Shown here piece by piece: positions 36,938 through 45,419 of a DNA stretch of 64,000 nucleotides. The notes below the pieces were generated by a model, which saw nothing but the letters and a program-made list of their open reading frames with translations, did not search any database and was not told where the DNA came from. Position 1 is the first letter of the stretch. Each line of letters starts with the position of its first letter. The DNA comes from Marinobacter guineae (GTDB lineage: Bacteria > Pseudomonadota > Gammaproteobacteria > Pseudomonadales > Oleiphilaceae): assembly GCF_002744735.1 (NCBI RefSeq), contig NZ_KZ319341.1, forward strand, positions 173,848 to 237,847. Direction: 5' to 3'. Both the position numbers and the translations under genes were made by a program.

Positions 36938-38440
36938 ATGAACGATTCTTCCCCTCCAAGTGTATTTAGTTTGCACGACGCCGACCCGCAACCCGGATTG
37001 ATCCTGAATGCAACGGGCGCCGTCCTCAGGGGGAACCGGGCGACCCGGGACCTGTGCCGGGTTGCCGGCCTGGATTCGCCCTCCCGGCTCCTGCCGATCA
37101 ACGTCCATGCATTGGTGAATTCTTCCCTTAAGCAGGGCCGGGCCATTGAAAACGTGGAAGCCCGGATTCCCGGCACCATCCTGATGTGGACCTTCATACC
37201 CGACGCCGGAACAGCCCGGGTTCTGGCACGGGCAAGGGACGCCACGGAAGATGTCCTGACCCAGGAAGAGGCAACCCGTTCCAACCGCCTGTACCGGCTG
37301 ATCACTGAAAACACCACCGACCTGATTTCACGCCACGCCCCGGACGGGTGCTTTATCGATGCCACCCCCGCGTCCTGGCGCCTGCTGGGTTACTGGCCCG
37401 AAGAACTGCGAGGCAAACCTCTCGAAGAGGTTTTCGTCGGCAACGATGTGGTCCAGAAACTGGCGGAAACCCGCAACCTGCTGCGGGACGACGGCTACGC
37501 CACCATGACCCTCGAAATCATCCACCGGGACGGCTCCCGACGCTGGTTCGAAATTGCCAGCCGGGCCATTCGGGAGACCTACACAGGCGCCGTGATTGAG
37601 GTGATCAGCGTATCCCGGGATATCACCGCCCGGGTGGAATCCGAAGAGAACAACCGCCGGCTCGCCGATGAACTGGCACACACCGCAAGGCTGGCAACCC
37701 TGGGGGAACTGGCCTCCAGCATTGCCCACGAGATGAACCAACCGCTGGCCACCATCGTGAACTTCGCCAGCGCCAGCCAGCGTTACCTGAATAATGCCCG
37801 AACCAACCCGGAATGCCTGGACCGCGTGGATGATGGCCTCCAGAAAATTGTCCACCACGCCAACCGCGCGTCGGAAGTCATCAAGCGGCTTCGGGCTTTC
37901 CTGCGCAAGGGCCAGAAACGCACGGCCCCCCTGGCCCTGAATGATGTCGTCACCAACGTTGCCCGCCTGTGCCAATGGGAAGCCGAGAAGAACTGCGTGC
38001 GGATCTACGAGAAACTGGCCCGCTGTGCCCCGGTGATTACCGCCGATCCGGTTTTGCTGGAACAGGTATTGATCAACCTGATCCGCAACGGTATCGAGGC
38101 CAATGTAGAAGCTCGTGGTGAGGAAAACCCGGGCGCCCCCTCGGCGATCGTGATCAGTACCTATGTGAACGAGCACAGGGAAACCCTGATTGAAGTGACT
38201 GACGAGGGGCCCGGCCTTGACGAACAGGGCATCCGTCAGATGTTCCAGCCGTTCTACACCAGCAAGCCCCAGGGGCTGGGCCTGGGGCTCTCCATGAGCC
38301 GCTCGATTATTGAAGGCTTCGGTGGTTTCCTGGATGCCCGGCCGGCGGCCACTGACGGTCTTTCCCTGATTTGTCGTTTCCCCGCCAGCCTGAGCCACAG
38401 GAACAGAACTGAAACCACGGAGAACCAGCCTGATGAGTGA
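36938..38440 (+). CDS. PAS-domain sensor histidine kinase
   Basis: 500 residues, no membrane span. An N-terminal degenerate sensing region (1-105), a PAS domain (about 117-235, with YWPEELRGKPLEEVF and SVSRDITARVE), then the kinase core with phospho-acceptor His264 in SSIAHEMNQPLATI and ATPase boxes LINLIRNGIEA, DEGPGLDEQG and GLGLGLSMSRSI. The HEMNQPL box is the FixL/NtrY-like type often paired with FixJ regulators, as here. The regulator start overlaps its last eight bases. Probably senses an intracellular metabolic cue; divergent acyl-CoA ligase is the likely target. Confidence 0.92.
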   Translation: MNDSSPPSVFSLHDADPQPGLILNATGAVLRGNRATRDLCRVAGLDSPSRLLPINVHALVNSSLKQGRAIENVEARIPGTILMWTFIPDAGTARVLARARDATEDVLTQEEATRSNRLYRLITENTTDLISRHAPDGCFIDATPASWRLLGYWPEELRGKPLEEVFVGNDVVQKLAETRNLLRDDGYATMTLEIIHRDGSRRWFEIASRAIRETYTGAVIEVISVSRDITARVESEENNRRLADELAHTARLATLGELASSIAHEMNQPLATIVNFASASQRYLNNARTNPECLDRVDDGLQKIVHHANRASEVIKRLRAFLRKGQKRTAPLALNDVVTNVARLCQWEAEKNCVRIYEKLARCAPVITADPVLLEQVLINLIRNGIEANVEARGEENPGAPSAIVISTYVNEHRETLIEVTDEGPGLDEQGIRQMFQPFYTSKPQGLGLGLSMSRSIIEGFGGFLDARPAATDGLSLICRFPASLSHRNRTETTENQPDE

Positions 38441-39089
38441 CCATTCTGCCCCGGAAGCCACCACCGTCTATGTGGTTGACGACGACGCCGGCATGCTGGA
38501 ATCCACCCAATGGCTGCTGGAATCCGTTGGCCTGAAAGTCGAGGCTTACAGCGACGGCCGGAAATTCCTGGACGCTGTTGGCAACAAGAAAGCCGGTTGC
38601 GTGGTTCTGGATGTGCGTATGCCCGGCCTCGGGGGCCTGAATGTTCAGGAAGAACTGCAGAAACGGGGCCTTGAATTGCCCATCATCTTCGTTTCCGGCC
38701 ATGCCGACGTGCCCATTGTGGTCAGGGCATTCAAATCCGGGGCGTTTGATTTTATCGAGAAACCTTTCAACGAACAGCTGCTGCTGGACAGTGTGCAACA
38801 GGCCTTGCAGGAGCGCCGGCAGTCCGGCAACCAGCTGCAGGGTGATGAAGAAACCGAAGCCCTGCTCGGCACCCTTACCCGCCGGGAGCGGGACGTTTTT
38901 CTTCCGCTGGCCAAGGGCTACACCAGCCGGGAAATCGCGGACCAGTTGGGTGTGAGCGTAAAGACCATTGACCTCTATCGGGCGCGGGTAATGAAACGCC
39001 TGGGTGCGGAACGATTACCGGACGTTACCGGCACCGCCATTGCCGCCGGTCTGGCGGACCCGCTGGACCTACGCGGCGACAGAATCTGA
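38433..39089 (+). CDS. FixJ-type response regulator
   Basis: 218 residues. Receiver domain (about 10-125) with Asp60 in VVLDVRMPGLGG and the FVSGHADVPIVVRAFKSGAFDF stretch of FixJ-group regulators; LuxR-type helix-turn-helix (about 147-207; LTRRERDVFLPLAKG, VSVKTIDLYRARVM). Its start overlaps the kinase gene by eight bases, indicating translational coupling. Converges with the MocR gene three bases on. Similar to TTS and ErdR/AgmR-like regulators of short-chain acid and alcohol metabolism in Pseudomonas, by general resemblance only. Confidence 0.93.
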   Translation: MSDHSAPEATTVYVVDDDAGMLESTQWLLESVGLKVEAYSDGRKFLDAVGNKKAGCVVLDVRMPGLGGLNVQEELQKRGLELPIIFVSGHADVPIVVRAFKSGAFDFIEKPFNEQLLLDSVQQALQERRQSGNQLQGDEETEALLGTLTRRERDVFLPLAKGYTSREIADQLGVSVKTIDLYRARVMKRLGAERLPDVTGTAIAAGLADPLDLRGDRI

Positions 39090-39092
39090 GCT

Positions 39093-40508
39093 CTACTGCC
39101 CAGCGGCCTGAATCTCGTGGGCCAGCGTCCCAAGCCTGGCCACCGCCTGTTCAATCCGTTCACTCCAGGGGTTGGCGCCGTTCAGTCTCAGGCAGTTCTC
39201 ATATTTGTTGGCGGTTGAGAACATCAGCCCCGGCGCCACGTTGATGTTTTCAGCCCGGGCCCGTTGGTAAACCTCGGTCCCGGAAATGCCGTCCGGTAAC
39301 TGAACCCACAGCACGAACCCGCCCTGGGGCCGGCTCACCGCTGTACCCTCCGGAAAAGACCGGGCTACCGCCGTGCGCATGCGCTCGGTTCCCTCCCGAT
39401 AATGCTGACGCGCCGTACGCAGGTAGCGATCATAGCCACCCTGCTCCAGAAAGTGCGCCACCGCCATCTGCGGAATGGAAGACGTGGCAAGGTTGACGAA
39501 ATACTTGTGCTGCCTGGCACTGGCCATATACCGCCCGGGAACCATCCAGCCAAGCCGCAGGCCCGGTGAGATGGTTTTCGAGAAAGAGCTGCAGTAAATC
39601 ACGTTATCGGTACGGTCAAACGCCTTGGCCGGGCGCGGCCTGTCCCCGGAGTGGTGCAAGTCGCCATAAATATCGTCTTCGATCAGCGGTACTGCGGCGG
39701 CGGCCAGCATGGAAACCAGCTGCTTCTTGCGCTCGTCCGACATTCTCGCGCCCATGGGGTTACTGTGATTGGTTACCACAACGCACGCTTTCAGGGGCCA
39801 CTGCTCCAGTGCCAGCTGTAACCCTTCCAGGCTCAGCCCCTCGGAGGGATGGGTGGGTATCTCGATAACTTTCAGCCCGACGACCTCAAGGGCCTGGAGA
39901 ATACCGGGAAAGGATGGCGATTCAACCGCCACTATATCGCCGGGCTGGGTAACCGCCCGGAGCGCCAGAATGATGGCTTCCTGGGCGCCATTGGTGGCCA
40001 GTACATCATCCGGTGTTACCGGGACCCCCAGCGTCGCCATGCGTTGGGCGATCTGCCGACGAAAGGATTCTTTCCCGGGGAAGGCGTAATCCAGGGTTTC
40101 CAATCCCCTTCGGGCGGCCCACAGGGTACTCTGCTGAATCTGCCGGAGAGGCAGATAATCCGGATGGGGAATGGCGGTAGCCAGAGGCACCATGCGCTTC
40201 TGTTCATCGGCACACAGGTCGAGTGTCATTTCCCGGGCGCTTACCGGCACCGGCCTGCTTCGGTGGCGGTGCATCACCGGCTCCGGCGCATCGACGGCAG
40301 GCAGACGCACGAAGTAACCACTGCGCTCCCGGGCCTGGAGAAAGCCACGGGCTTCAAGGGTCTGGTGCGCCTGCAAAATGGTCGAAATACTCACGCCGAG
40401 CTGCCGGCTGAGTACCCGCACCCCGGGCAGCCGGTCGCCGTCCCGGTAAACACCTTCGTGAATCAGCGCCTGGAGCTGATCCGCCACCTGATTGTAGAGA
40501 ATGCCCAT
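39093..40508 (-). CDS. MocR-type regulator (GntR helix-turn-helix fused to aminotransferase)
   Basis: 471 residues from the ATG at 40506-40508 (GAGGG eight bases upstream; an in-frame GTG further up is less well supported). A winged helix-turn-helix at residues 1-75 (RVLSRQLGVSISTILQAHQTLEARGF) is fused to a fold-type I aminotransferase domain with the pyridoxal-phosphate Lys311 in SSFSKTISPG. MocR proteins use bound PLP to sense amines or amino acids. Divergent from a small-protein/PhzF pair, with an 8-bp palindrome between, its probable operator. Confidence 0.92.
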   Translation of the reverse strand: MGILYNQVADQLQALIHEGVYRDGDRLPGVRVLSRQLGVSISTILQAHQTLEARGFLQARERSGYFVRLPAVDAPEPVMHRHRSRPVPVSAREMTLDLCADEQKRMVPLATAIPHPDYLPLRQIQQSTLWAARRGLETLDYAFPGKESFRRQIAQRMATLGVPVTPDDVLATNGAQEAIILALRAVTQPGDIVAVESPSFPGILQALEVVGLKVIEIPTHPSEGLSLEGLQLALEQWPLKACVVVTNHSNPMGARMSDERKKQLVSMLAAAAVPLIEDDIYGDLHHSGDRPRPAKAFDRTDNVIYCSSFSKTISPGLRLGWMVPGRYMASARQHKYFVNLATSSIPQMAVAHFLEQGGYDRYLRTARQHYREGTERMRTAVARSFPEGTAVSRPQGGFVLWVQLPDGISGTEVYQRARAENINVAPGLMFSTANKYENCLRLNGANPWSERIEQAVARLGTLAHEIQAAGQ

Positions 40509-40643
40509 CACACGTCCCTCGTCTATGGGGCCTTCGGGAGTCACGAATCTATTGCACCAGACCCGCAGCTCATCCGTGCAGTACAGATACCCCCGAATCG
40601 GACCGGCACAGATACCGCCATTGCTTCGCTGTACCGGTTCAAA

Positions 40644-40664
40644 AACAGATTATCTGAATCTGTT
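40644..40664. promoter_or_regulatory. Candidate MocR operator
   Basis: AACAGATT (40644-40651) and AATCTGTT (40657-40664) are perfect inverted copies around five bases, with CAGATTATCTG forming a second nested palindrome. It lies 59 bases before the start of the small-protein/PhzF unit. Confidence 0.6.
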
Positions 40665-40722
40665 ATGGCTGTCAGCACAGGTGGACAATTACAGCATCGG
40701 AAACAGAAGAAGGAGTTTCACC

Positions 40723-41007
40723 ATGGGGATCGCCACCACACATCTGTACTCACCGGCAGCAACGTCCAAAGACCTGTTCGGACTGCAGGCCTGCGCCGCG
40801 CCTCTCTTGAAGGGAATTGACGTAACCCGGCAATGGCTTGATGACCTGGGGTTTTCGATCGATCAACGGCGTCCGGAGCATTGGGTGCTCACGCATTTGG
40901 CGCCGCTGCCGGAACTGCATTTTTACAGCGCCCTGGAACTGGAACTGTTTGCCAGGCACCGAGCTCACCACTACGCTAGACGATCGTTCAAGGAGAACAG
41001 ACCATGA
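40723..41007 (+). CDS. Small unknown protein coupled to PhzF
   Basis: 94 residues from the ATG at 40723, which has AGGAG eight bases upstream; the longer open frame overlaps the operator region and is rejected. Begins MGIATTHLYSPAATSKDLFG; no signal peptide, membrane span or known motif. Its last four bases overlap the PhzF start (ATGA), so the two are cotranslated. Role unknown, perhaps a partner or accessory of the PhzF-like enzyme. Confidence 0.75.
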   Translation: MGIATTHLYSPAATSKDLFGLQACAAPLLKGIDVTRQWLDDLGFSIDQRRPEHWVLTHLAPLPELHFYSALELELFARHRAHHYARRSFKENRP

Positions 41008-41810
41008 AACAACCCATCTACCAGGTTGACGCCTTTACCAGCAGGATCTTCGGTGGCAATCCGGCGGCGGTTATGCCGCTGGAGAGCTGGCTTCCGGATG
41101 AGACCATGCTCTCGCTTGCCCTGGAGAACAATCTTTCAGAAACCGCCTTTTTCGTGCCCCTGCCAGAAGAGGACGAGGCCGACTTCCACATTCGCTGGTT
41201 TACGCCAGGCATCGAAGTGCCATTGTGTGGCCATGCCACCCTGGCCAGCGCCTGGGTGATGTTCAACAAGCTCGGTTGGGACCAGGAGCAGATCCGTTTC
41301 CGCTCCAAAAGCGGCCCTCTCGCAGTCAAGCAAACCGACGATGGCTGGCTGGTATTGGATTTTCCGAATTTTGCTTGCGAGGAGCAGCCAACGCCGGCAT
41401 TGATTCGGGAAGCGCTGAAAGGTGCACCCGAAACCGCGTTTTTTGTCCAGAATGACACCAATTACATGGTGGTTCTCGAAGACGAAGCTGCTGTGCGGGC
41501 TGCCCAGCCGGATATCCGGAAACTGAAACAGCTGGGTAATCTGGGACTGATTGTGACCGCACCGGGCGCCGAGTGTGATTTTGTCAGTCGCTACTTTGCC
41601 CCGGGGGGAGGCATTGATGAGGACCCGGTTACCGGTTCCATCCACAGCGTACTGGTGCCCTTCTGGGCCGAGAGGCTCGGAAAGAACCGGCTTGAGGCCC
41701 GGCAGATTTCAGCCCGGGGCGGTGTACTGCGCTGCGAACTGAAGGGCGACCGGGTGGACATCGCCGGCCAGGCCGCCTTCTACATGGAAGGCTCCGTCTA
41801 CCTGCCCTGA
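41004..41810 (+). CDS. PhzF-family isomerase/epimerase
   Basis: 268 residues, close to the usual length. Family signatures: VDAFTSRIFGGNPAAV near the start, catalytic Glu46 in NNLSETAF, PLCGHATLASA and the second-half counterpart DEDPVTGSIHS. PhzF proteins shift double bonds or isomerise small acids; the substrate here is unknown and no phenazine genes are nearby. Coupled to the preceding small gene and divergent from a MocR regulator, so the substrate may be an amino-acid-like compound sensed by MocR. Confidence 0.92.
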   Translation: MKQPIYQVDAFTSRIFGGNPAAVMPLESWLPDETMLSLALENNLSETAFFVPLPEEDEADFHIRWFTPGIEVPLCGHATLASAWVMFNKLGWDQEQIRFRSKSGPLAVKQTDDGWLVLDFPNFACEEQPTPALIREALKGAPETAFFVQNDTNYMVVLEDEAAVRAAQPDIRKLKQLGNLGLIVTAPGAECDFVSRYFAPGGGIDEDPVTGSIHSVLVPFWAERLGKNRLEARQISARGGVLRCELKGDRVDIAGQAAFYMEGSVYLP

Positions 41811-41817
41811 GACTGGT

Positions 41818-41855
41818 ATACTGCCCGCCGTTTTCCTTCGATTGGCGGGCAGTAT
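41818..41855 (+). promoter_or_regulatory. Inverted repeat enclosing the start of the FAD-protein gene
   Basis: ATACTGCCCGCC (41818-41829) and GGCGGGCAGTAT (41844-41855) pair perfectly; the second arm includes the first two bases of the ATG (41854) and the ribosome-site region. An extended -10-like TGGTATACT (41814-41822) overlaps the first arm, so a transcript starting there would lack it. Confidence 0.5.
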
Positions 41856-43047
41856 GGCGGCAGGTTCAGCATCACAGTACGACGTAATCATCATCGGCGC
41901 CGGCGCAGCAGGCCTGATGTGCGCGGCAACCGCCGGATACCGGGGCCGCCGGGTGCTGGTGCTGGACCACGCCAACAAACCGGGCAAGAAAATCCTGATG
42001 TCCGGCGGCGGGCGCTGTAACTTCACCAACCTGAACAGCACACCCGCTAACTTCCTCTCGGACAATCCTCACTACTGTATTTCCGCACTGAAGCGCTACA
42101 CCCCCCAGGATTTTCTGGAGCTGGTGGAACGACATGGCATCGAACACGAGGAGAAGGCGCCCGGCCAGCTGTTCTGCAAGGACAGCGCAAAGGACATCCT
42201 CAACATGCTGCTTACCGAGTGCGAATGGGCGGGCGCAGAAGTTCGCATGAAGACAACCGTCGAACGCATCAGCGAAACCGAGTCTGGTTACCGTCTGCGT
42301 AGCGGTTCAGGTGATCTAGCCTGTGAATCTCTGGTGATCGCCACCGGCGGGCTGTCGATTCCCACCATGGGTGCCACCGGCTTCGGATACGAGGTGGCAA
42401 AGCAGTTCGGACTGGAGATACTGCCCACCCGGGCGGGACTGGTTCCGTTCACCCTGCACCCGGAACTGAAGGCGCAGCTCGCGCCCCTGTCGGGTGTCAG
42501 TTGCCCGGTGGATGTGCAATGCCATGATCAGCATTTCCGGGACCCCATGCTGGTGACACACCGTGGACTCAGTGGGCCGGCCATGCTGCAGATTTCCAGT
42601 TTCTGGGAACCCGGAGACAGCCTGACCATTAACCTGCTGCCGGCCTGTAAAATCACGGAAGACCTGCTCAACCTGCGCAATACCCGCCCGCAATCGACGA
42701 TTGGTCAGTATCTGGCTCAATACCTGCCTAAACGGTTTGCCCAGGCCTTTAACGAAATGCAGGGCTGGACCGGACCTTTGCAGAGCTACAAGAACAGCGA
42801 TATCGAACAGGTGGCAGAAATCCTGGGCCAGTGGTCAATCAAACCTGCTGGGACCGAAGGCTATCGAACCGCTGAGGTCACCCTCGGTGGTGTAGACACC
42901 CGCCAGCTCTCCTCCAAAACCATGGCGGTTCTGGAGCGGCCCAGCCTGTATTTCATCGGCGAGGTGGTGGATGTCACCGGGCACCTCGGCGGCCACAATT
43001 TCCAGTGGGCCTGGGCGTCCGGTGTTGCAGCGGGGAACAGTGCCTGA
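41854..43047 (+). CDS. HI0933/YhiN-type FAD-dependent oxidoreductase
   Basis: 397 residues from the ATG at 41854. FAD-binding Rossmann motif DVIIIGAGAAGL at about 10-21, the KILMSGGGRCNFTN loop (about 45-58) and IATGGLSIPTMGATGFGYEVA are hallmarks of the HI0933/YhiN flavoproteins. The end EVVDVTGHLGGHNFQWAWASG is the second FAD contact. The cellular reaction of this family is not established, with proposed roles in tRNA or redox chemistry. It follows phzF by 43 bases with its own promoter-like element. Converges with the isomerase gene. Confidence 0.9.
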   Translation: MAAGSASQYDVIIIGAGAAGLMCAATAGYRGRRVLVLDHANKPGKKILMSGGGRCNFTNLNSTPANFLSDNPHYCISALKRYTPQDFLELVERHGIEHEEKAPGQLFCKDSAKDILNMLLTECEWAGAEVRMKTTVERISETESGYRLRSGSGDLACESLVIATGGLSIPTMGATGFGYEVAKQFGLEILPTRAGLVPFTLHPELKAQLAPLSGVSCPVDVQCHDQHFRDPMLVTHRGLSGPAMLQISSFWEPGDSLTINLLPACKITEDLLNLRNTRPQSTIGQYLAQYLPKRFAQAFNEMQGWTGPLQSYKNSDIEQVAEILGQWSIKPAGTEGYRTAEVTLGGVDTRQLSSKTMAVLERPSLYFIGEVVDVTGHLGGHNFQWAWASGVAAGNSA

Positions 43048-43107
43048 ATTTGGCCATGAAATGAATTCCGACCGAGAAAACTGCTCCAGCTCACCGCAAC
43101 GCTCTGG

Positions 43108-43863
43108 TTAGATATAGCGACCACCAAGAAGCCTGCCAGCATTGGGCACCAGAGGTTTGAGTTTGAGCTCCTTCAGGATCTGATAGGCAGTGCAGGTTGC
43201 TGCGGACACCACCGGTAATCCCAATGAATCCTCAACCTGCTGAATCGATGCCAGCGACGGCATCTGCACACAAGCCGAAAGAACAACTGCATCGGCCTCG
43301 CTGATATCCAGGCGCTTCACAATCTCAGTCAAAGCCAACGGGTCCCGTCGGCCTACCTCCAAATTATCGGGGATTTCCAGGGCAATGCTGTCCACCACCT
43401 GAATGCCCTCCGCCTCGATGTAGTCAATGACCATTTGGGTGAGAGGTTTCATGTAGGGTGTGATGATGGCCACACGCTTGGCCCCCAGGATACCAAGGCC
43501 CTCCGTAAGGGCGCCGGCACTGCTGACGATTGGAGTTGGGTGTCCGTTTTCCACGGTGACACCGTGCAACCGGGACCGGGATTCACGGTGGTAACCCGCT
43601 CCCCGGCTCATGATGGCCACTAGGCAAGCGTAACCCATCACGTCTACGGCGGCATCGGACAGCTCAAGCGCGCAGCGATCCGACTCATCATCCATGGCCG
43701 CCAGCTCTTCCCTGGTGACCTTTTTCATTCGCATCCTGCTGGAATGAAAGGTGAAACGCTCAGGTTCCACCGCCTCACGGGCACGCAGCATGGCGGGAAT
43801 TTCCGTCTCCATGGTGGTGTTGGAACTCGGTACGATCTGGCCGATACGAAAACTTCTGGTCAT
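43108..43863 (-). CDS. Maleate isomerase / Asp-Glu racemase family enzyme
   Basis: 251 residues from the ATG at 43861-43863 (GAGAGG six bases upstream). Contains IVPSSNTTMETEIP, the maleate-isomerase start, two candidate catalytic cysteines (Cys80 in GYACLVAIM and Cys198 in LSACVQMPS), and Asn15, Tyr137 and Asn168 at spacings that agree, as I recall it, with the active site of maleate cis-trans isomerase. That enzyme turns maleate into fumarate. An arylmalonate decarboxylase relative is the alternative, which would fit the malonate context. Last gene of the malonate-type operon, 26 bases after matB. Confidence 0.82.
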   Translation of the reverse strand: MTRSFRIGQIVPSSNTTMETEIPAMLRAREAVEPERFTFHSSRMRMKKVTREELAAMDDESDRCALELSDAAVDVMGYACLVAIMSRGAGYHRESRSRLHGVTVENGHPTPIVSSAGALTEGLGILGAKRVAIITPYMKPLTQMVIDYIEAEGIQVVDSIALEIPDNLEVGRRDPLALTEIVKRLDISEADAVVLSACVQMPSLASIQQVEDSLGLPVVSAATCTAYQILKELKLKPLVPNAGRLLGGRYI

Positions 43864-43889
43864 GATTACCTCTCCAGCGCCGGGACCGA

Positions 43890-45419
43890 TCAAGTGTCCT
43901 GGTAGATGTCTTTGTACTGATCCCGTAGCTGCTTCTTCTGGACCTTACCCATGGTGTTGCGGGGCAAGGCTTCGACAAAGAAGACCCGCTTGGGCTGCTT
44001 GAATTTGGCCAGATGACCCGCCAACGCCTTGATGACATCGGTCTCTTCCAGCTTCTGTCCAGGCAGGAGCACCACAACCGCCGTTACGCCCTCGCCAAAA
44101 TCCGGGTGCGGCACACCGATTACTGCCGATTCCATCACTTCCGGCATGGCATCGATCACCTGTTCCACTTCTTTCGGGTAAACGTTGAAACCGCCGGATA
44201 TCACCAGATCCTTGTCGCGGCCGACAATCTGGACATAGCCACGTTCGTCGATCACGGCCAGGTCACCAGTCACAAAGAACCCGTCATCGAGTAACTCCGC
44301 CCTGGTCTTCTCCGGCATGCGCCAGTAACCCTTGAAAACGTTCGGGCCACGCACTTCCAGCATACCGATCTCACCCTGCGGCAGTGGTTGATGATCGCCG
44401 GTTTCCGGGTTGGTAATGCGAATTTCCACGCCTGGAAGGGGCATACCCACGGTACCGGCGATACGGTCGCCGTCATAAGGGTTGGAGGTGTTCATGTTGG
44501 TTTCGGTCATGCCATAGCGTTCAAGAATGGCATGCCCTGTCCGCTGCTCGAACTGCTGATGGGTTTCCGCTGTCAATGGTGCCGAGCCGGAGGTGAATAA
44601 TCGCATATTTGCCGTCAACTCCGGCGTCAGGCGGTCATCCTGAAGAAGTCTGGTGTAGAAGGTTGGCACACCCATAAGCGCTGTACCTTCTGGCATGGCG
44701 GCAATGATCGTATCCACGTCAAATTTCGACATGAAGTACAGGCTGCCACCGGAAATCAACATCACGTTGCAGGCCACGAATAGGCCGTGAGTGTGAAAGA
44801 TCGGCAGGGCGTGAATCAGTCGGTCATTTTCGGTGAAGCGCCAGGCCTCGACTAGGCTCCTGCCGTTCGAACCCAGGTTTTTGTGGGTAAGCATGGCGCC
44901 CTTGGAACGGCCGGTGGTGCCTGACGTGTAGAGAATGGCTGCCAGATCATCATCGCTACGCTGCTCAATGCCAGTGAACGCTTCCGCACTGGCCACAACG
45001 TCCATCAATGAGCCGTCCGCACTGGTGCCGAGCGTCTCGACACGGGGACACCCGGTTTCGGCAGCAATGGCCTTTGCGGCATCCAAAGCCTCCGGCTGGC
45101 ATACAAACAGCGCGGGCTCGGCATCACCCAGGAAGTAGCCAATTTCATCAGCCGTATAACCGGTGTTGAGAGGCAGGTAAACGCCACCCACCCGCAGGGT
45201 CGCGAGATACAGCAGAATGGCCTCAGGGCTCTTGTCGACCTGAACTGCAACCCTGTCGCCGGGTTTGACACCAAGCTGCTTCAAGGCACCGGCAATCCGC
45301 TCGGTTATAGCCAGCGCTTCTGCGTAGGAATATCCCTTGCCTTCCGGGGTAGTGATGAAGTTCGCGGTACCACGGGCCTCCATCCTGGTGGCAAGGGTAT
45401 CAAATAGGTTCTGGTTCAT
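43890..45419 (-). CDS. matB: Malonyl-CoA synthetase
   Basis: 509 residues. ANL motifs YTSGTTGRSKGAMLTHKN, RYGMTETNMNTSNPY, FFVTGDLAVID and PRNTMGKVQKKQLR match MatB malonyl-CoA ligases, which activate malonate (and methylmalonate) with ATP and CoA. Its start overlaps the malonyl-CoA decarboxylase stop by four bases (ATGA), a conserved matA-matB arrangement. Encoded with a TRAP transporter upstream, so it would act on imported malonate. A neighbouring ANL member (35156) lacks these MatB-specific stretches. Confidence 0.93.
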   Translation of the reverse strand: MNQNLFDTLATRMEARGTANFITTPEGKGYSYAEALAITERIAGALKQLGVKPGDRVAVQVDKSPEAILLYLATLRVGGVYLPLNTGYTADEIGYFLGDAEPALFVCQPEALDAAKAIAAETGCPRVETLGTSADGSLMDVVASAEAFTGIEQRSDDDLAAILYTSGTTGRSKGAMLTHKNLGSNGRSLVEAWRFTENDRLIHALPIFHTHGLFVACNVMLISGGSLYFMSKFDVDTIIAAMPEGTALMGVPTFYTRLLQDDRLTPELTANMRLFTSGSAPLTAETHQQFEQRTGHAILERYGMTETNMNTSNPYDGDRIAGTVGMPLPGVEIRITNPETGDHQPLPQGEIGMLEVRGPNVFKGYWRMPEKTRAELLDDGFFVTGDLAVIDERGYVQIVGRDKDLVISGGFNVYPKEVEQVIDAMPEVMESAVIGVPHPDFGEGVTAVVVLLPGQKLEETDVIKALAGHLAKFKQPKRVFFVEALPRNTMGKVQKKQLRDQYKDIYQDT

